5,256 nt of DNA from Burkholderiales bacterium. GTDB taxonomy: Bacteria; Pseudomonadota; Gammaproteobacteria; Burkholderiales; Usitatibacteraceae. How positions within the stretch are numbered: position 1 is the stretch's first letter; each line of letters begins with the position of its first letter. The translations under genes and the position numbers were made by a program. The notes under the pieces were generated by a model that saw only the letters and a program-made list of their open reading frames with translations, did not search any database and had not been told where the DNA came from. The stretch is from NCBI GenBank assembly GCA_014378085.1, contig JACMOJ010000103.1, positions 1-5,256 on the forward strand, in the 5' to 3' direction. Below, piece by piece: positions 1-5,256 of the stretch.

Positions 1-648
1 ATGATTGCGGTGGACTCAAAGTTTCCGTTGGAAAGTTACGAACGTATGTTTGCCGAGGGCGCGGATCGGGTTTCACCGGCAGTGTTTAAGGCGAGTGTAA
101 AAAAACACGTTGACGACATTGCGAGCAAATACATTGTGCTCGGCGAAACCGGTGAGGGGGCAGTGATGTTTATCCCTGCCGAGGCGGTATTTGCGGAGAT
201 CCATGGCAACCATCGTGATCTGGTTGACTATGCCGCGACCCGTCGGGTGTGGCTGGTGTCCCCCACCACCTTAATGGCGGTGCTGAATACTGCGCGTGTC
301 GTGCTGAAGGACGTAGAAACTCGTAAACAAGTTCACATTATTCAAGACCAACTGGGCAAGCTGGGTTCGGACTTTGGCCGCTTTCAGTCGCGTATGGATG
401 ACCTGTCAAAACACATCGGTCAGGCCTATAAGGATGTGGAGCAAGTTCATATCTCCAGCAAAAAAATCAGCGAACGCTTTCAAAAAATTGAACGTGCTGA
501 GTTCGATACGCTTCCCACACCGCCGGCTGCGGATGCAGGTAAGCCCCAGGCTAATGCCGCGGCAGCCGATGCTGCGAGCGCCGATGTTGCGACAGCTCTA
601 CCGACGCAGACGTTGGCCGACACAATCCCATCATTGACCACCGAATAG
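1..648 (+). CDS. rmuC: DNA recombination protein RmuC, C-terminal part (5' end outside window)
   Basis: RmuC proteins are predicted nuclease-fold proteins with coiled coils that limit certain inversions and recombination events; their biochemical activity is poorly defined. The visible 215 residues carry the family's conserved core: a VDSKFPLE-like motif at residues 4-11, KKHVDDIASKYI at 34-45, a FIPAEAVFAEI block at about 57-67 and the LVSPTTLMAVL block at about 85-95. A long charged helical stretch (about 100-168), probably coiled coil, follows. The last 45 or so residues are an Ala/Pro/Thr-rich tail that is probably disordered. Full-length relatives have roughly 450-500 residues, so more than half of the protein, including the N-terminal membrane and coiled-coil part, lies upstream. 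The ATG at position 1 is therefore an internal Met, not the start. The stop is TAG at 646-648, 9 bases before the peptidase gene. Family assignment is confident. Confidence 0.93.
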   Translation: MIAVDSKFPLESYERMFAEGADRVSPAVFKASVKKHVDDIASKYIVLGETGEGAVMFIPAEAVFAEIHGNHRDLVDYAATRRVWLVSPTTLMAVLNTARVVLKDVETRKQVHIIQDQLGKLGSDFGRFQSRMDDLSKHIGQAYKDVEQVHISSKKISERFQKIERAEFDTLPTPPAADAGKPQANAAAADAASADVATALPTQTLADTIPSLTTE

Positions 649-657
649 GACCGACCT

Positions 658-2817
658 ATGTCACCCATTTTTTCCGCGCGACACCGTATTGCTGCAGCGC
701 TTTCCACCATGGTTGTCGTTTCGACCGTGCAGGTGCAGGCACAGCCGCTACAGTACCCTGAGACACGTAAGTCAGATCAGGTCGACACCTACCACGCGAT
801 GGTTGTCGCGGATCCATATCGCTGGCTCGAAGACGACAACAGTGCGGAGACCAAGGCTTGGGTAGCGGCGCAGAACGCCGTCACGGACAAGTTTCTTGAC
901 GCGATGCCACAGCGATTGCCAGTACGTAAGATCTACACAGAGCTTTACAACTTTGAGCGATATGGGCTGCCAACGAAGGAAGGCGGTCGCTATTTTTGGT
1001 CACGCAATGACGGTCTACAGCAGCAGTCGGTGATCTACATGGCGAAGTCGTTGACCGACAAGCCGGTGGTTGCCATCGATCCCAACCAATTTGCCAAAGA
1101 CGGCACGGTCGCGCTCACCGGTCTCAGGGTCAGTCGCGACGGGCGCTACCTCGCCTATGGCAAAGCGGTTGCGGGTTCCGATTGGCAAGTCTGGCAGGTG
1201 CGTGATTTAGGCACCGGCAAAGACCTTGCCGACAAAACCGAATGGGTGAAATTTTCCAGCGCCGAGTGGACACCGGATGGCAAGGGATACTTCTATTCGC
1301 GTTACGACGCACCCAAGGAAGGCGCGGCACTGACGGGGAGCAATTTTTTTCAGAAGCTCTACTATCACCGCATTGGCACACCGCAGTCGGCAGATCAGTT
1401 GGTCTATGAAAACCCGGTCGAAAAAGAGTGGGGCTTCGGTGCGTCGGTAACCGACGATGGCAAACACGTGATCATCAACGTTTGGAAGGGATCGGGCCGC
1501 AAGAATGGCCTGTTGGTGATGCCGCTGAAGAATGGTGCGGTGCCAGCCGCGCCAGCTAGCGTGCTGAAGACCATCACGCTCGATTTCGATTCTGAATTCA
1601 CACCGATCGGTGCAAACGGCAACACACTTTGGGTCAAGACCGATCTCGCCGCACCACGTGGGCGAGTGGTGGCCATTGATCTCAATAAGCGTGAACGTGC
1701 TAATTGGAAAACGGTGGTGGCAGAAACCAAAGATACGCTGACGGCTGCCGATATCGTGGGCGGAAAAATCCTCGCGCAATATCTGCAAGACGCGGCAACG
1801 GCGGTGATGGTGCACGGATTAGACGGCAAAAAACTTAGTAGCGTGTCATTGCCAGGCGTGGGCTCAGCGTCTGGCTTTAGCGGAAAATTTAATAACAAAG
1901 AAACGTTCTACTTGTATACCAGCCTGATTACTCCCAGTGAAATTTATCGCTACGATGTTGCCACCGGTAAGTCGACGTTGTTCAAACGGCCACAGACGGC
2001 GTTTGATTCGGCCCAATATGAAACCAAGCGGGAGTTTGTAACGAGCAAAGATGGCACGCGCTTTCCAATATTCATTGCCCACCGCAAAGGATTGAAACTC
2101 GATGGCAGCAATCCGGCGCTGCTGTACGGGTATGGCGGGTTCAACGTGTCTGAGACGCCGAGTTATCGCGTCACCGCCTCAACGTGGATGCGTATGGGCG
2201 GCGTTTACGTTTCGGCATCGATTCGTGGCGGTGGCGAATACGGCGCGGCGTGGCATGACGCTGGCACCAAAGGCAAGAAACAGAATGTGTTCGACGACTT
2301 CATCGCGGCCGGTGAATGGCTCGTTGCAAACAAATACACGAAACCGACACGGCTGGCGATTAATGGCGGCTCAAACGGCGGTTTGTTAGTTGGCGCGGTC
2401 GTAAACCAGCGACCCGATTTGTTTGGTGCCGCGATTCCGCAAGTGGGGGTCATGGATATGTTGCGCTTCCATAAATTTACGATCGGCTGGGCGTGGGTCT
2501 CTGATTACGGCACGTCGGATAGAGCTGAGGATTTCAAATGGCTGTACGCCTATTCGCCGTTACATAATATTGTGTCCGGCAAAAAATACCCGCCCATCAT
2601 GATCACCACGGCGGACCACGACGACCGTGTGGTGCCGGCACATAGTTTTAAGTACGCTGCGGCATTGCAAGCCGCAGACACCGGCAATGCGCCGAAGCTG
2701 ATTCGAATTGAGACGAGTGCCGGGCATGGCGCAGGCAAACCAACTTCTAAAATCATCGAAGAGCGCGCTGACATTTTGGCGTTCATCGCTAACGCATTTG
2801 ACGTGCCCGTAAAGTAA
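658..2817 (+). CDS. Prolyl oligopeptidase, S9A family serine peptidase, exported
   Basis: This enzyme cleaves short peptides on the carboxyl side of proline; a propeller in front of the active site excludes folded proteins. The 719-residue product starts with a signal peptide: basic n-region (R8, R10), hydrophobic core at about 11-24, and probable cleavage after A28 (VQA/QP). A periplasmic location is therefore expected. The beta-propeller domain spans about residues 35-445 and the alpha/beta-hydrolase domain about 450-717. By comparison with pig POP, the catalytic triad is S572 (in GGSNGG), D655 (in DHDDRVVP) and H690 (in AGHGAGKP). Y492 in YGYGGFN is the oxyanion tyrosine, and W613, Y617 and R657 match the proline-stacking and substrate-binding residues. 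All key residues are present, so it should be active. The ATG is preceded by AGGA (647-650) at 7-base spacing, overlapping the rmuC stop. No frameshift or truncation is seen. Confidence 0.96.
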   Translation: MSPIFSARHRIAAALSTMVVVSTVQVQAQPLQYPETRKSDQVDTYHAMVVADPYRWLEDDNSAETKAWVAAQNAVTDKFLDAMPQRLPVRKIYTELYNFERYGLPTKEGGRYFWSRNDGLQQQSVIYMAKSLTDKPVVAIDPNQFAKDGTVALTGLRVSRDGRYLAYGKAVAGSDWQVWQVRDLGTGKDLADKTEWVKFSSAEWTPDGKGYFYSRYDAPKEGAALTGSNFFQKLYYHRIGTPQSADQLVYENPVEKEWGFGASVTDDGKHVIINVWKGSGRKNGLLVMPLKNGAVPAAPASVLKTITLDFDSEFTPIGANGNTLWVKTDLAAPRGRVVAIDLNKRERANWKTVVAETKDTLTAADIVGGKILAQYLQDAATAVMVHGLDGKKLSSVSLPGVGSASGFSGKFNNKETFYLYTSLITPSEIYRYDVATGKSTLFKRPQTAFDSAQYETKREFVTSKDGTRFPIFIAHRKGLKLDGSNPALLYGYGGFNVSETPSYRVTASTWMRMGGVYVSASIRGGGEYGAAWHDAGTKGKKQNVFDDFIAAGEWLVANKYTKPTRLAINGGSNGGLLVGAVVNQRPDLFGAAIPQVGVMDMLRFHKFTIGWAWVSDYGTSDRAEDFKWLYAYSPLHNIVSGKKYPPIMITTADHDDRVVPAHSFKYAAALQAADTGNAPKLIRIETSAGHGAGKPTSKIIEERADILAFIANAFDVPVK

Positions 2818-2824
2818 ATCGCCG

Positions 2825-3343
2825 ATGAAGCTGATTTCCATCGCAGGGTATTCCGGTAGCGGTAAGACTACGCTGATCGAAAAGGTAATTCCCTGCCTTG
2901 TGACGGCGGGCTTTCGTGTTTCGTTGATCAAACACGCCCACCATGAATTTGACGTCGATGTTCCGGGCAAGGATTCACATCGCCATCGGATGGCAGGCGC
3001 GACGGAGGTGATGGTGTCGTCGGGTAATCGCTGGGCGCTGATGCACGAACTGCGCGGTGAAGACGAGCCGATCCTTGAGGCGCAACTCGCACATTTGTCC
3101 CCTTGCGACGTGGTGATTGTTGAAGGTTGGAAGCATCACCCGATTCCCAAGATTGAAGTGCACCGCAAACTTGCCGACAAGCCGCTATTGTTTCCCGAAG
3201 ACAAATACGTGGTTGCGCTGGCAACAGACGAGAAATTGGCCACTGATTTGCCGCAGTTTGGGCTGGAAGATGCTCAAGCGGTTGCTGCCTTCATTATCCA
3301 ACACTTGGGTTTGCGCAAGTCCGGTCTACAACTGGTGAAATAA
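2825..3343 (+). CDS. mobB: Molybdopterin-guanine dinucleotide biosynthesis adapter protein MobB
   Basis: MobB is a P-loop GTP-binding protein that assists MobA when GMP is attached to molybdopterin in the cytoplasm; it is usually helpful rather than essential. The 172-residue product has the normal length (E. coli MobB is about 175). Visible motifs are the Walker A loop GYSGSGKTTL at 8-17, the family signature LIKHAHHEFDVDVPGKDS at 34-51, RWALM at 69-73, the VEGWKH motif at 99-104 (Walker B region) and a VALATDE segment at about 130-136. The start lies 7 bases after the peptidase stop and has no convincing Shine-Dalgarno sequence, so it may depend on translational coupling. The moaD and moaE genes follow directly, which supports a molybdenum-cofactor role. 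mobA is not in the window. Confidence 0.94.
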   Translation: MKLISIAGYSGSGKTTLIEKVIPCLVTAGFRVSLIKHAHHEFDVDVPGKDSHRHRMAGATEVMVSSGNRWALMHELRGEDEPILEAQLAHLSPCDVVIVEGWKHHPIPKIEVHRKLADKPLLFPEDKYVVALATDEKLATDLPQFGLEDAQAVAAFIIQHLGLRKSGLQLVK

Positions 3344-3351
3344 GGAACGTT

Positions 3352-3603
3352 ATGCTGAAACTCTTGTATTTCGCCAGCATTCGCGAGGCACTCGGTAAGG
3401 ATGCCGAAGCTGTCGAGGTTCCGAGTCCGGCGACCGTCGGCGGATTGGTTGAGCGACTCCGTTCTAGAGGTGGGCCATATGCTGAGGCGCTTGCCTCGAA
3501 TCGCCGTTGGCGTGTGGCGGTTAATCAGGACATGGTTGGCTTAAGCGAGCCTCTCGCGGCAGGTGATGAAGTCGCGATTTTCCCGCCGGTAACGGGTGGG
3601 TAG
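3352..3603 (+). CDS. moaD: Molybdopterin synthase sulfur carrier subunit MoaD
   Basis: MoaD is the small ubiquitin-like subunit of molybdopterin synthase. Its C-terminal glycine is adenylated by MoeB and converted to a thiocarboxylate, which donates sulfur to precursor Z (cPMP) in the MoaE active site. The product has 83 residues, the usual length. It opens with a beta strand (LKLLYFASIRE, 2-12), contains the AVNQDMV strand, and ends in IFPPVTGG with the required terminal Gly82-Gly83. The start ATG has a good AAGGA site (3342-3346) at 5-base spacing, overlapping the end of mobB. The reading frame is the same as that of moaE; only the TAG at 3601-3603 and three codons separate them. A ThiS-like protein is the alternative, but adjacency to moaE decides for MoaD. 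Confidence 0.95.
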   Translation: MLKLLYFASIREALGKDAEAVEVPSPATVGGLVERLRSRGGPYAEALASNRRWRVAVNQDMVGLSEPLAAGDEVAIFPPVTGG

Positions 3604-3612
3604 CGCGTAACC

Positions 3613-4071
3613 GTGTTTACAATTCGCGTCCAGCAAGACGACTTTGATTTGTCCGCCGAACACGCGGTGATCCGCGCTCGGCATCGTGACGTTGGCGCGA
3701 TCGCCTCGTTTGTTGGCGTGGTGCGCGACATCAACGAGGGCAGTGGTGTTTCTGAGATGTCGCTGGAACACTATCCGGGGATGACCGAGGCTGCGTTGAA
3801 GAAAATTGTCGAAGATGCCGCGCAGCGCTGGGAGGTGATTGACGCAACAGTCATTCATCGTGTTGGCACGCTGCAGCCATCGGATCAAATTGTGTTGGTG
3901 CTGGTCGCCTCACGCCACCGCGGCCACGCGTTCGAGGCGTGTGAATACATCATGGATTATTTAAAGACATGCGCCCCATTTTGGAAAAAAGAAACCACAC
4001 CGGACGGTAGTCGATGGGTCGATGCGCGCAGCGCAGACGACGACGCACAACAACGCTGGGAAATAAAATGA
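3613..4071 (+). CDS. moaE: Molybdopterin synthase catalytic subunit MoaE
   Basis: MoaE is the large subunit of the heterotetrameric MoaD2-MoaE2 molybdopterin synthase, which turns cyclic pyranopterin monophosphate into molybdopterin. The 152-residue product follows E. coli MoaE along its length: GAIASFVGVVRDIN at 28-41 with R38, LEHYPGMTE at 51-59, VIHRVG at 80-85, SRHRGHAFEA at 100-109, and LKTCAPFWKKE at 117-127. K118 and K125 correspond to the active-site lysines K119 and K126 of E. coli. Residue 120 is Cys where E. coli has Arg. The start is GTG, chosen because the in-frame TAG of moaD lies four codons upstream and no ATG lies between; the G-rich GGGTGG at the end of moaD may serve as ribosome binding site. 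The stop TGA overlaps the next gene's ATG. Confidence 0.95.
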   Translation: MFTIRVQQDDFDLSAEHAVIRARHRDVGAIASFVGVVRDINEGSGVSEMSLEHYPGMTEAALKKIVEDAAQRWEVIDATVIHRVGTLQPSDQIVLVLVASRHRGHAFEACEYIMDYLKTCAPFWKKETTPDGSRWVDARSADDDAQQRWEIK

Positions 4072-4442
4072 CGACGGAATCAAAAGCGCGCAATGTGCTC
4101 GGAGATAAATTGCAGCCGTGCTGCTTTGACCCAGTGACCGGCTACTTTCGTGACGGGTTTTGCAACACCATCGACGAAGACCACGGCTCACACACCATCT
4201 GCGCGATCATGACCGACGAGTTCCTGGCGTTTTCCAAATCGCAAGGCAATGACCTCTCCACGCCCCGGCCGGAGTTTGGTTTTCCCGGCCTCAAAGCAGG
4301 CGACAAGTGGTGCGTTTGTGTATCGCGGTGGGAAGAAGCGTTTGTGGTGGGCAAGGCACCGAAGGTGGTGCTGGAGTCCACGCATGAGCGCGCACTTGAG
4401 GTTGTTGAACTCGCGGAGCTGCGGGCGCACGCCATTCTGTAA
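4068..4442 (+). CDS. DUF2237 family protein, function unknown, coupled to moaE
   Basis: I recognise this as a DUF2237 protein, a small bacterial family without known function. The 124-residue product contains the family's conserved blocks: NVLG at 9-12, LQPCCFDPVTGYFRDGFCN at 15-33, DHGSHTICAIMTDEFLAFS at 38-56, GNDLSTPRPEFGFPGLK at 60-76, DKWCVCVSRWEEA at 79-91 and a C-terminal LESTHERALE helix. It has six cysteines (18, 19, 32, 45, 82, 84), many for its size, and the aligned cysteines and histidines could bind a metal or do thiol chemistry; that is inference. It has no signal peptide or membrane segment, so it is likely cytoplasmic. The start is the ATG at 4068, which overlaps the moaE stop as ATGA and directly precedes the conserved part. 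An in-frame ATG at 4014 would add 18 arginine-rich residues inside moaE and is unlikely. Confidence 0.88.
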   Translation: MTTESKARNVLGDKLQPCCFDPVTGYFRDGFCNTIDEDHGSHTICAIMTDEFLAFSKSQGNDLSTPRPEFGFPGLKAGDKWCVCVSRWEEAFVVGKAPKVVLESTHERALEVVELAELRAHAIL

Positions 4443-4453
4443 TTCAAAACGCC

Positions 4454-4478
4454 TTGCTTGACGGCCTTCTTCAAGCGA
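4454..4478 (+). terminator. Weak stem-loop after the operon, possible terminator
   Basis: GCTTGA (4456-4461) and TCAAGC (4471-4476) form a perfect 6-bp stem with a 9-base loop, extended by one wobble and one A-T pair. It starts 11 bases after the DUF2237 stop, where a terminator is expected. No T-run follows, so intrinsic termination would be poor. It may be a 3'-end stabilising hairpin or chance. Confidence 0.25.
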
Positions 4479-4538
4479 AAGCGCATGGAACTGCCCGCGC
4501 CTTCATGAGTTTGGATCTACGGAACTTCTGAAAAGCCC

Positions 4539-4627
4539 CGCCGTTCCTGCGAAGGCAGGGACACAGCCCTTCGTAACACATGGAAATTACGATTGACTAG
4601 ATTCCTGCCTTCGCAGGGATGACGGCG
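4539..4627. repeat. Pair of inverted REP-like hairpins (BIME-like) in the convergent intergenic gap
   Basis: Two copies of a short palindromic unit face each other. The left unit has the hairpin CCTGC-GAAG-GCAGG at 4546-4559; the right unit has its exact reverse complement, CCTGC-CTTC-GCAGG, at 4604-4617, extended to an 8-bp stem at 4601-4620. The outer ends are also inverted: CGCCGT at 4539-4544 and ACGGCG at 4622-4627. The right unit read on the minus strand (CCGTCATCCCTGCGAAGGCAGG, 4604-4625, split here by its CCG end and hairpin core) resembles the CGTCAT-CCCGCGAAGGCGGG type of dispersed repeat common in proteobacterial intergenic DNA. The left unit has lost about four bases between its CCG and the hairpin. 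The pair lies between converging genes, typical for REP elements, and could block readthrough or protect transcript ends on either side. No T-run is present. Confidence 0.7.
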
Positions 4628-4648
4628 ATTGGGGGGTAGAAGTCACCT

Positions 4649-5062
4649 CTACACCGAGCAGAACATCTCGCGCGTCAAAGCGATGAGTTTGACGATACGC
4701 GGATCTTCAATCCGGTAGAGCACCTTCTTTCCCTCGCTTCGGCTGGCAACCATACCGCTGGCTTTCAAAATCGCCAGGTGTTGAGAGACGTTGCCTTGAG
4801 TGGTGCCGACGGCTTCTACAATTTCACGCACGGAGATCTCGCCGGACGATAGCAGGCATAACACCTTGATACGTAACGGGTGGGACATCGCCTGCATGGC
4901 GACGGCAGCTTCTTCAATGTTCTGCGACTTGCCAATCAAATCAAAAATATCGATGGGTGCCGCAGCGCGACGTGCAGCGGGCCGTTTACCTACGCGCGGG
5001 AGGTGTGGCGACGCCGCGCGCGGTCGTGCGGATTTAGCGTTGTTGTTTTTTACGGTGGCCAT
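4649..5062 (-). CDS. ArsR/SmtB-family repressor of the BigR/SqrR (persulfide/redox-sensing) type
   Basis: This 137-residue winged helix-turn-helix protein probably represses the promoter next to it. AMSHPLRIKVLCLL at 58-71 is the typical ArsR-family helix, SVREIVEAVGTTQGNVSQHL (77-96) leads into the DNA-recognition helix, and the wing follows at about 104-119. The position where metal-sensing ArsR proteins carry an ELCVCDL motif reads GEISVREI, so the classical arsenic site is missing. Two cysteines, C69 and C135, lie 66 residues apart in the same local contexts (VLC-LL and a C-terminal FC) as the C41/C107 and C42/C108 pairs of SqrR and BigR, which form a di- or polysulfide bridge with reactive sulfur. 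The first 40 or so residues are a basic Ala/Arg/Lys-rich extension, probably disordered. The ATG at 5062 is taken as the start although its ribosome binding site is weak; later Met codons (56, 59) would remove the first helix. A possible operator lies 50 bases upstream. Confidence 0.9.
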   Translation of the reverse strand: MATVKNNNAKSARPRAASPHLPRVGKRPAARRAAAPIDIFDLIGKSQNIEEAAVAMQAMSHPLRIKVLCLLSSGEISVREIVEAVGTTQGNVSQHLAILKASGMVASRSEGKKVLYRIEDPRIVKLIALTREMFCSV

Positions 5063-5103
5063 GGCCGCACTCTAACGCATTTGCCATATTGCTGCGGTGC
5101 AGC

Positions 5104-5131
5104 GTGACTTCGTATTAGATAAGTCTAATAT
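5104..5131 (+). promoter_or_regulatory. Possible sigma-70-like promoter for the rightward gene
   Basis: GTGACT (5104-5109) matches 4 of 6 bases of the -35 consensus and TAATAT (5126-5131) is a good -10, with a 16-bp spacer. The -10 lies between the two palindromes, so a bound repressor would block it. In such an AT-rich patch a -10-like match is easy to find by chance, and other spacings are possible. A leftward promoter for the regulator probably overlaps the same patch, but I see no convincing hexamer pair for it. Confidence 0.3.
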
Positions 5132-5148
5132 TAGAAGAATCTAATATT
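5113..5148. promoter_or_regulatory. Tandem palindromic operator, probable ArsR-family binding sites
   Basis: Two perfect inverted repeats of the form ATTAGA-N4-TCTAAT stand side by side: 5114-5129 (spacer TAAG) and 5130-5145 (spacer AGAA). The second extends to 9-bp arms over 5127-5148. Together they form a direct repeat with a 16-bp period. Only 6 of 36 bases are G or C, in sharp contrast to the GC-rich flanks. They lie 51 bases upstream of the regulator start and 43 bases before the putative rightward start at 5192. Winged-helix dimers of this family bind such AT-rich palindromes, so autoregulation plus control of the rightward gene is the likely function. The binding protein is inferred from adjacency. 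Confidence 0.75.
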
Positions 5149-5191
5149 TACCACGCGCCGAAGATGGTGCGGGGCCATCGAGATCAGCAAC

Positions 5192-5256
5192 ATGTCAGAG
5201 CAGCGAAACAGCGGCCCTCCCGCACAGCAGCAAAGCACCGGACGTATCGCAAAAGC
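5192..5256 (+). CDS. Start of a rightward gene, cut by the window end, unidentified
   Basis: An open frame begins with ATG at 5192 and has 21 complete codons before the window ends. The peptide starts MSEQRNSGPPAQQ and ends GRIAKA, a polar, Gln/Pro-rich leader without a signal peptide so far. A weak GAG lies 9 bases upstream of the ATG. The frame is divergent from the ArsR-type regulator and downstream of the double palindrome, so it is probably the regulated gene. A competing ATG at 5164 in another frame is also open to the end, but gives an Arg/His-rich peptide less like a real protein. The product cannot be identified from this fragment. Confidence 0.45.
   Translation, partial: MSEQRNSGPPAQQQSTGRIAK

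Noticed and set aside
97..110. GTGT, seven A, CAC pattern in rmuC as a possible regulatory hairpin
   Set aside because: The arms are only 3-4 bases and the stretch encodes the conserved KKHVDD part of RmuC.
1344..1350. Run of seven T in the peptidase gene as a possible phase-variation or slippage site
   Set aside because: The run encodes Phe-Phe in an intact frame, and one short homopolymer inside a conserved enzyme is not evidence of programmed slippage.
1207..1815. Minus-strand open frame of 202 codons inside the peptidase gene
   Set aside because: It lies antisense to a fully convincing prolyl oligopeptidase, has a composition unlike a folded protein (many Cys, His and Arg) and resembles no family I know.
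1404..1898. Minus-strand open frame of 164 codons inside the peptidase gene
   Set aside because: It overlaps both the peptidase and the other antisense frame and has no recognisable domain; it follows from codon bias on the coding strand.
4014..4070. Upstream ATG that would lengthen the DUF2237 protein by 18 residues
   Set aside because: The added residues are an arginine-rich readout of moaE in another frame; the ATGA overlap at 4068 is the natural start and precedes the conserved NVLG block.
4539..4627. Inverted hairpin pair as a small CRISPR array or attachment site
   Set aside because: There are only two units in opposite orientation with internal palindromes, no regular spacers, no cas genes and no integrase or tRNA nearby.
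4800..5107. Plus-strand open frames over the regulator (4800-5075 and 4880-5107)
   Set aside because: Both are antisense to the well-supported ArsR-family gene and have no recognisable domain.

Overview
The window is about 5.3 kb of compact, moderately GC-rich bacterial DNA. The protein families and the style of the RmuC, MobB, MoaD and MoaE proteins suggest a gammaproteobacterium or a close relative. This rests on recalled family sequences, not on a search, and I cannot name a genus.

Positions 1-4442 are one closely packed plus-strand gene run. It holds the 3' end of rmuC (a DNA-recombination accessory protein whose start lies before the window), an exported S9A prolyl oligopeptidase, three molybdenum-cofactor genes (mobB, moaD, moaE) and a small cysteine-rich DUF2237 protein. 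Gaps are 9, 7, 8 and 9 bases, followed by a 4-base ATGA overlap, so co-transcription and translational coupling are likely. MoaD and MoaE are the two subunits of molybdopterin synthase, which inserts the dithiolene sulfurs. MobB is a GTP-binding adapter for the later nucleotide-attachment step. RmuC and the peptidase have no known link to cofactor synthesis and are probably just co-transcribed neighbours. The role of DUF2237 is unknown.

Positions 4443-4648 form a convergent intergenic stretch. It holds a weak stem-loop just after the operon and a pair of inverted REP-like hairpins.

Positions 4649-5062 (minus strand) encode an ArsR/SmtB-family repressor. It lacks the classical CxC metal motif but has two cysteines 66 residues apart, the pattern of the persulfide/redox-sensing BigR/SqrR group. 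Just upstream, 5113-5148 holds two perfect tandem palindromes (ATTAGA-N4-TCTAAT, 16-bp period) in a very AT-rich patch, a strong operator candidate. Beyond it, a plus-strand reading frame starts at 5192 and runs off the window; it is the likely regulated target and is too short to identify.

No clearly novel system is visible. The most informative parts are the regulator with its double operator and cut-off divergent gene, and the DUF2237 gene coupled to moaE.
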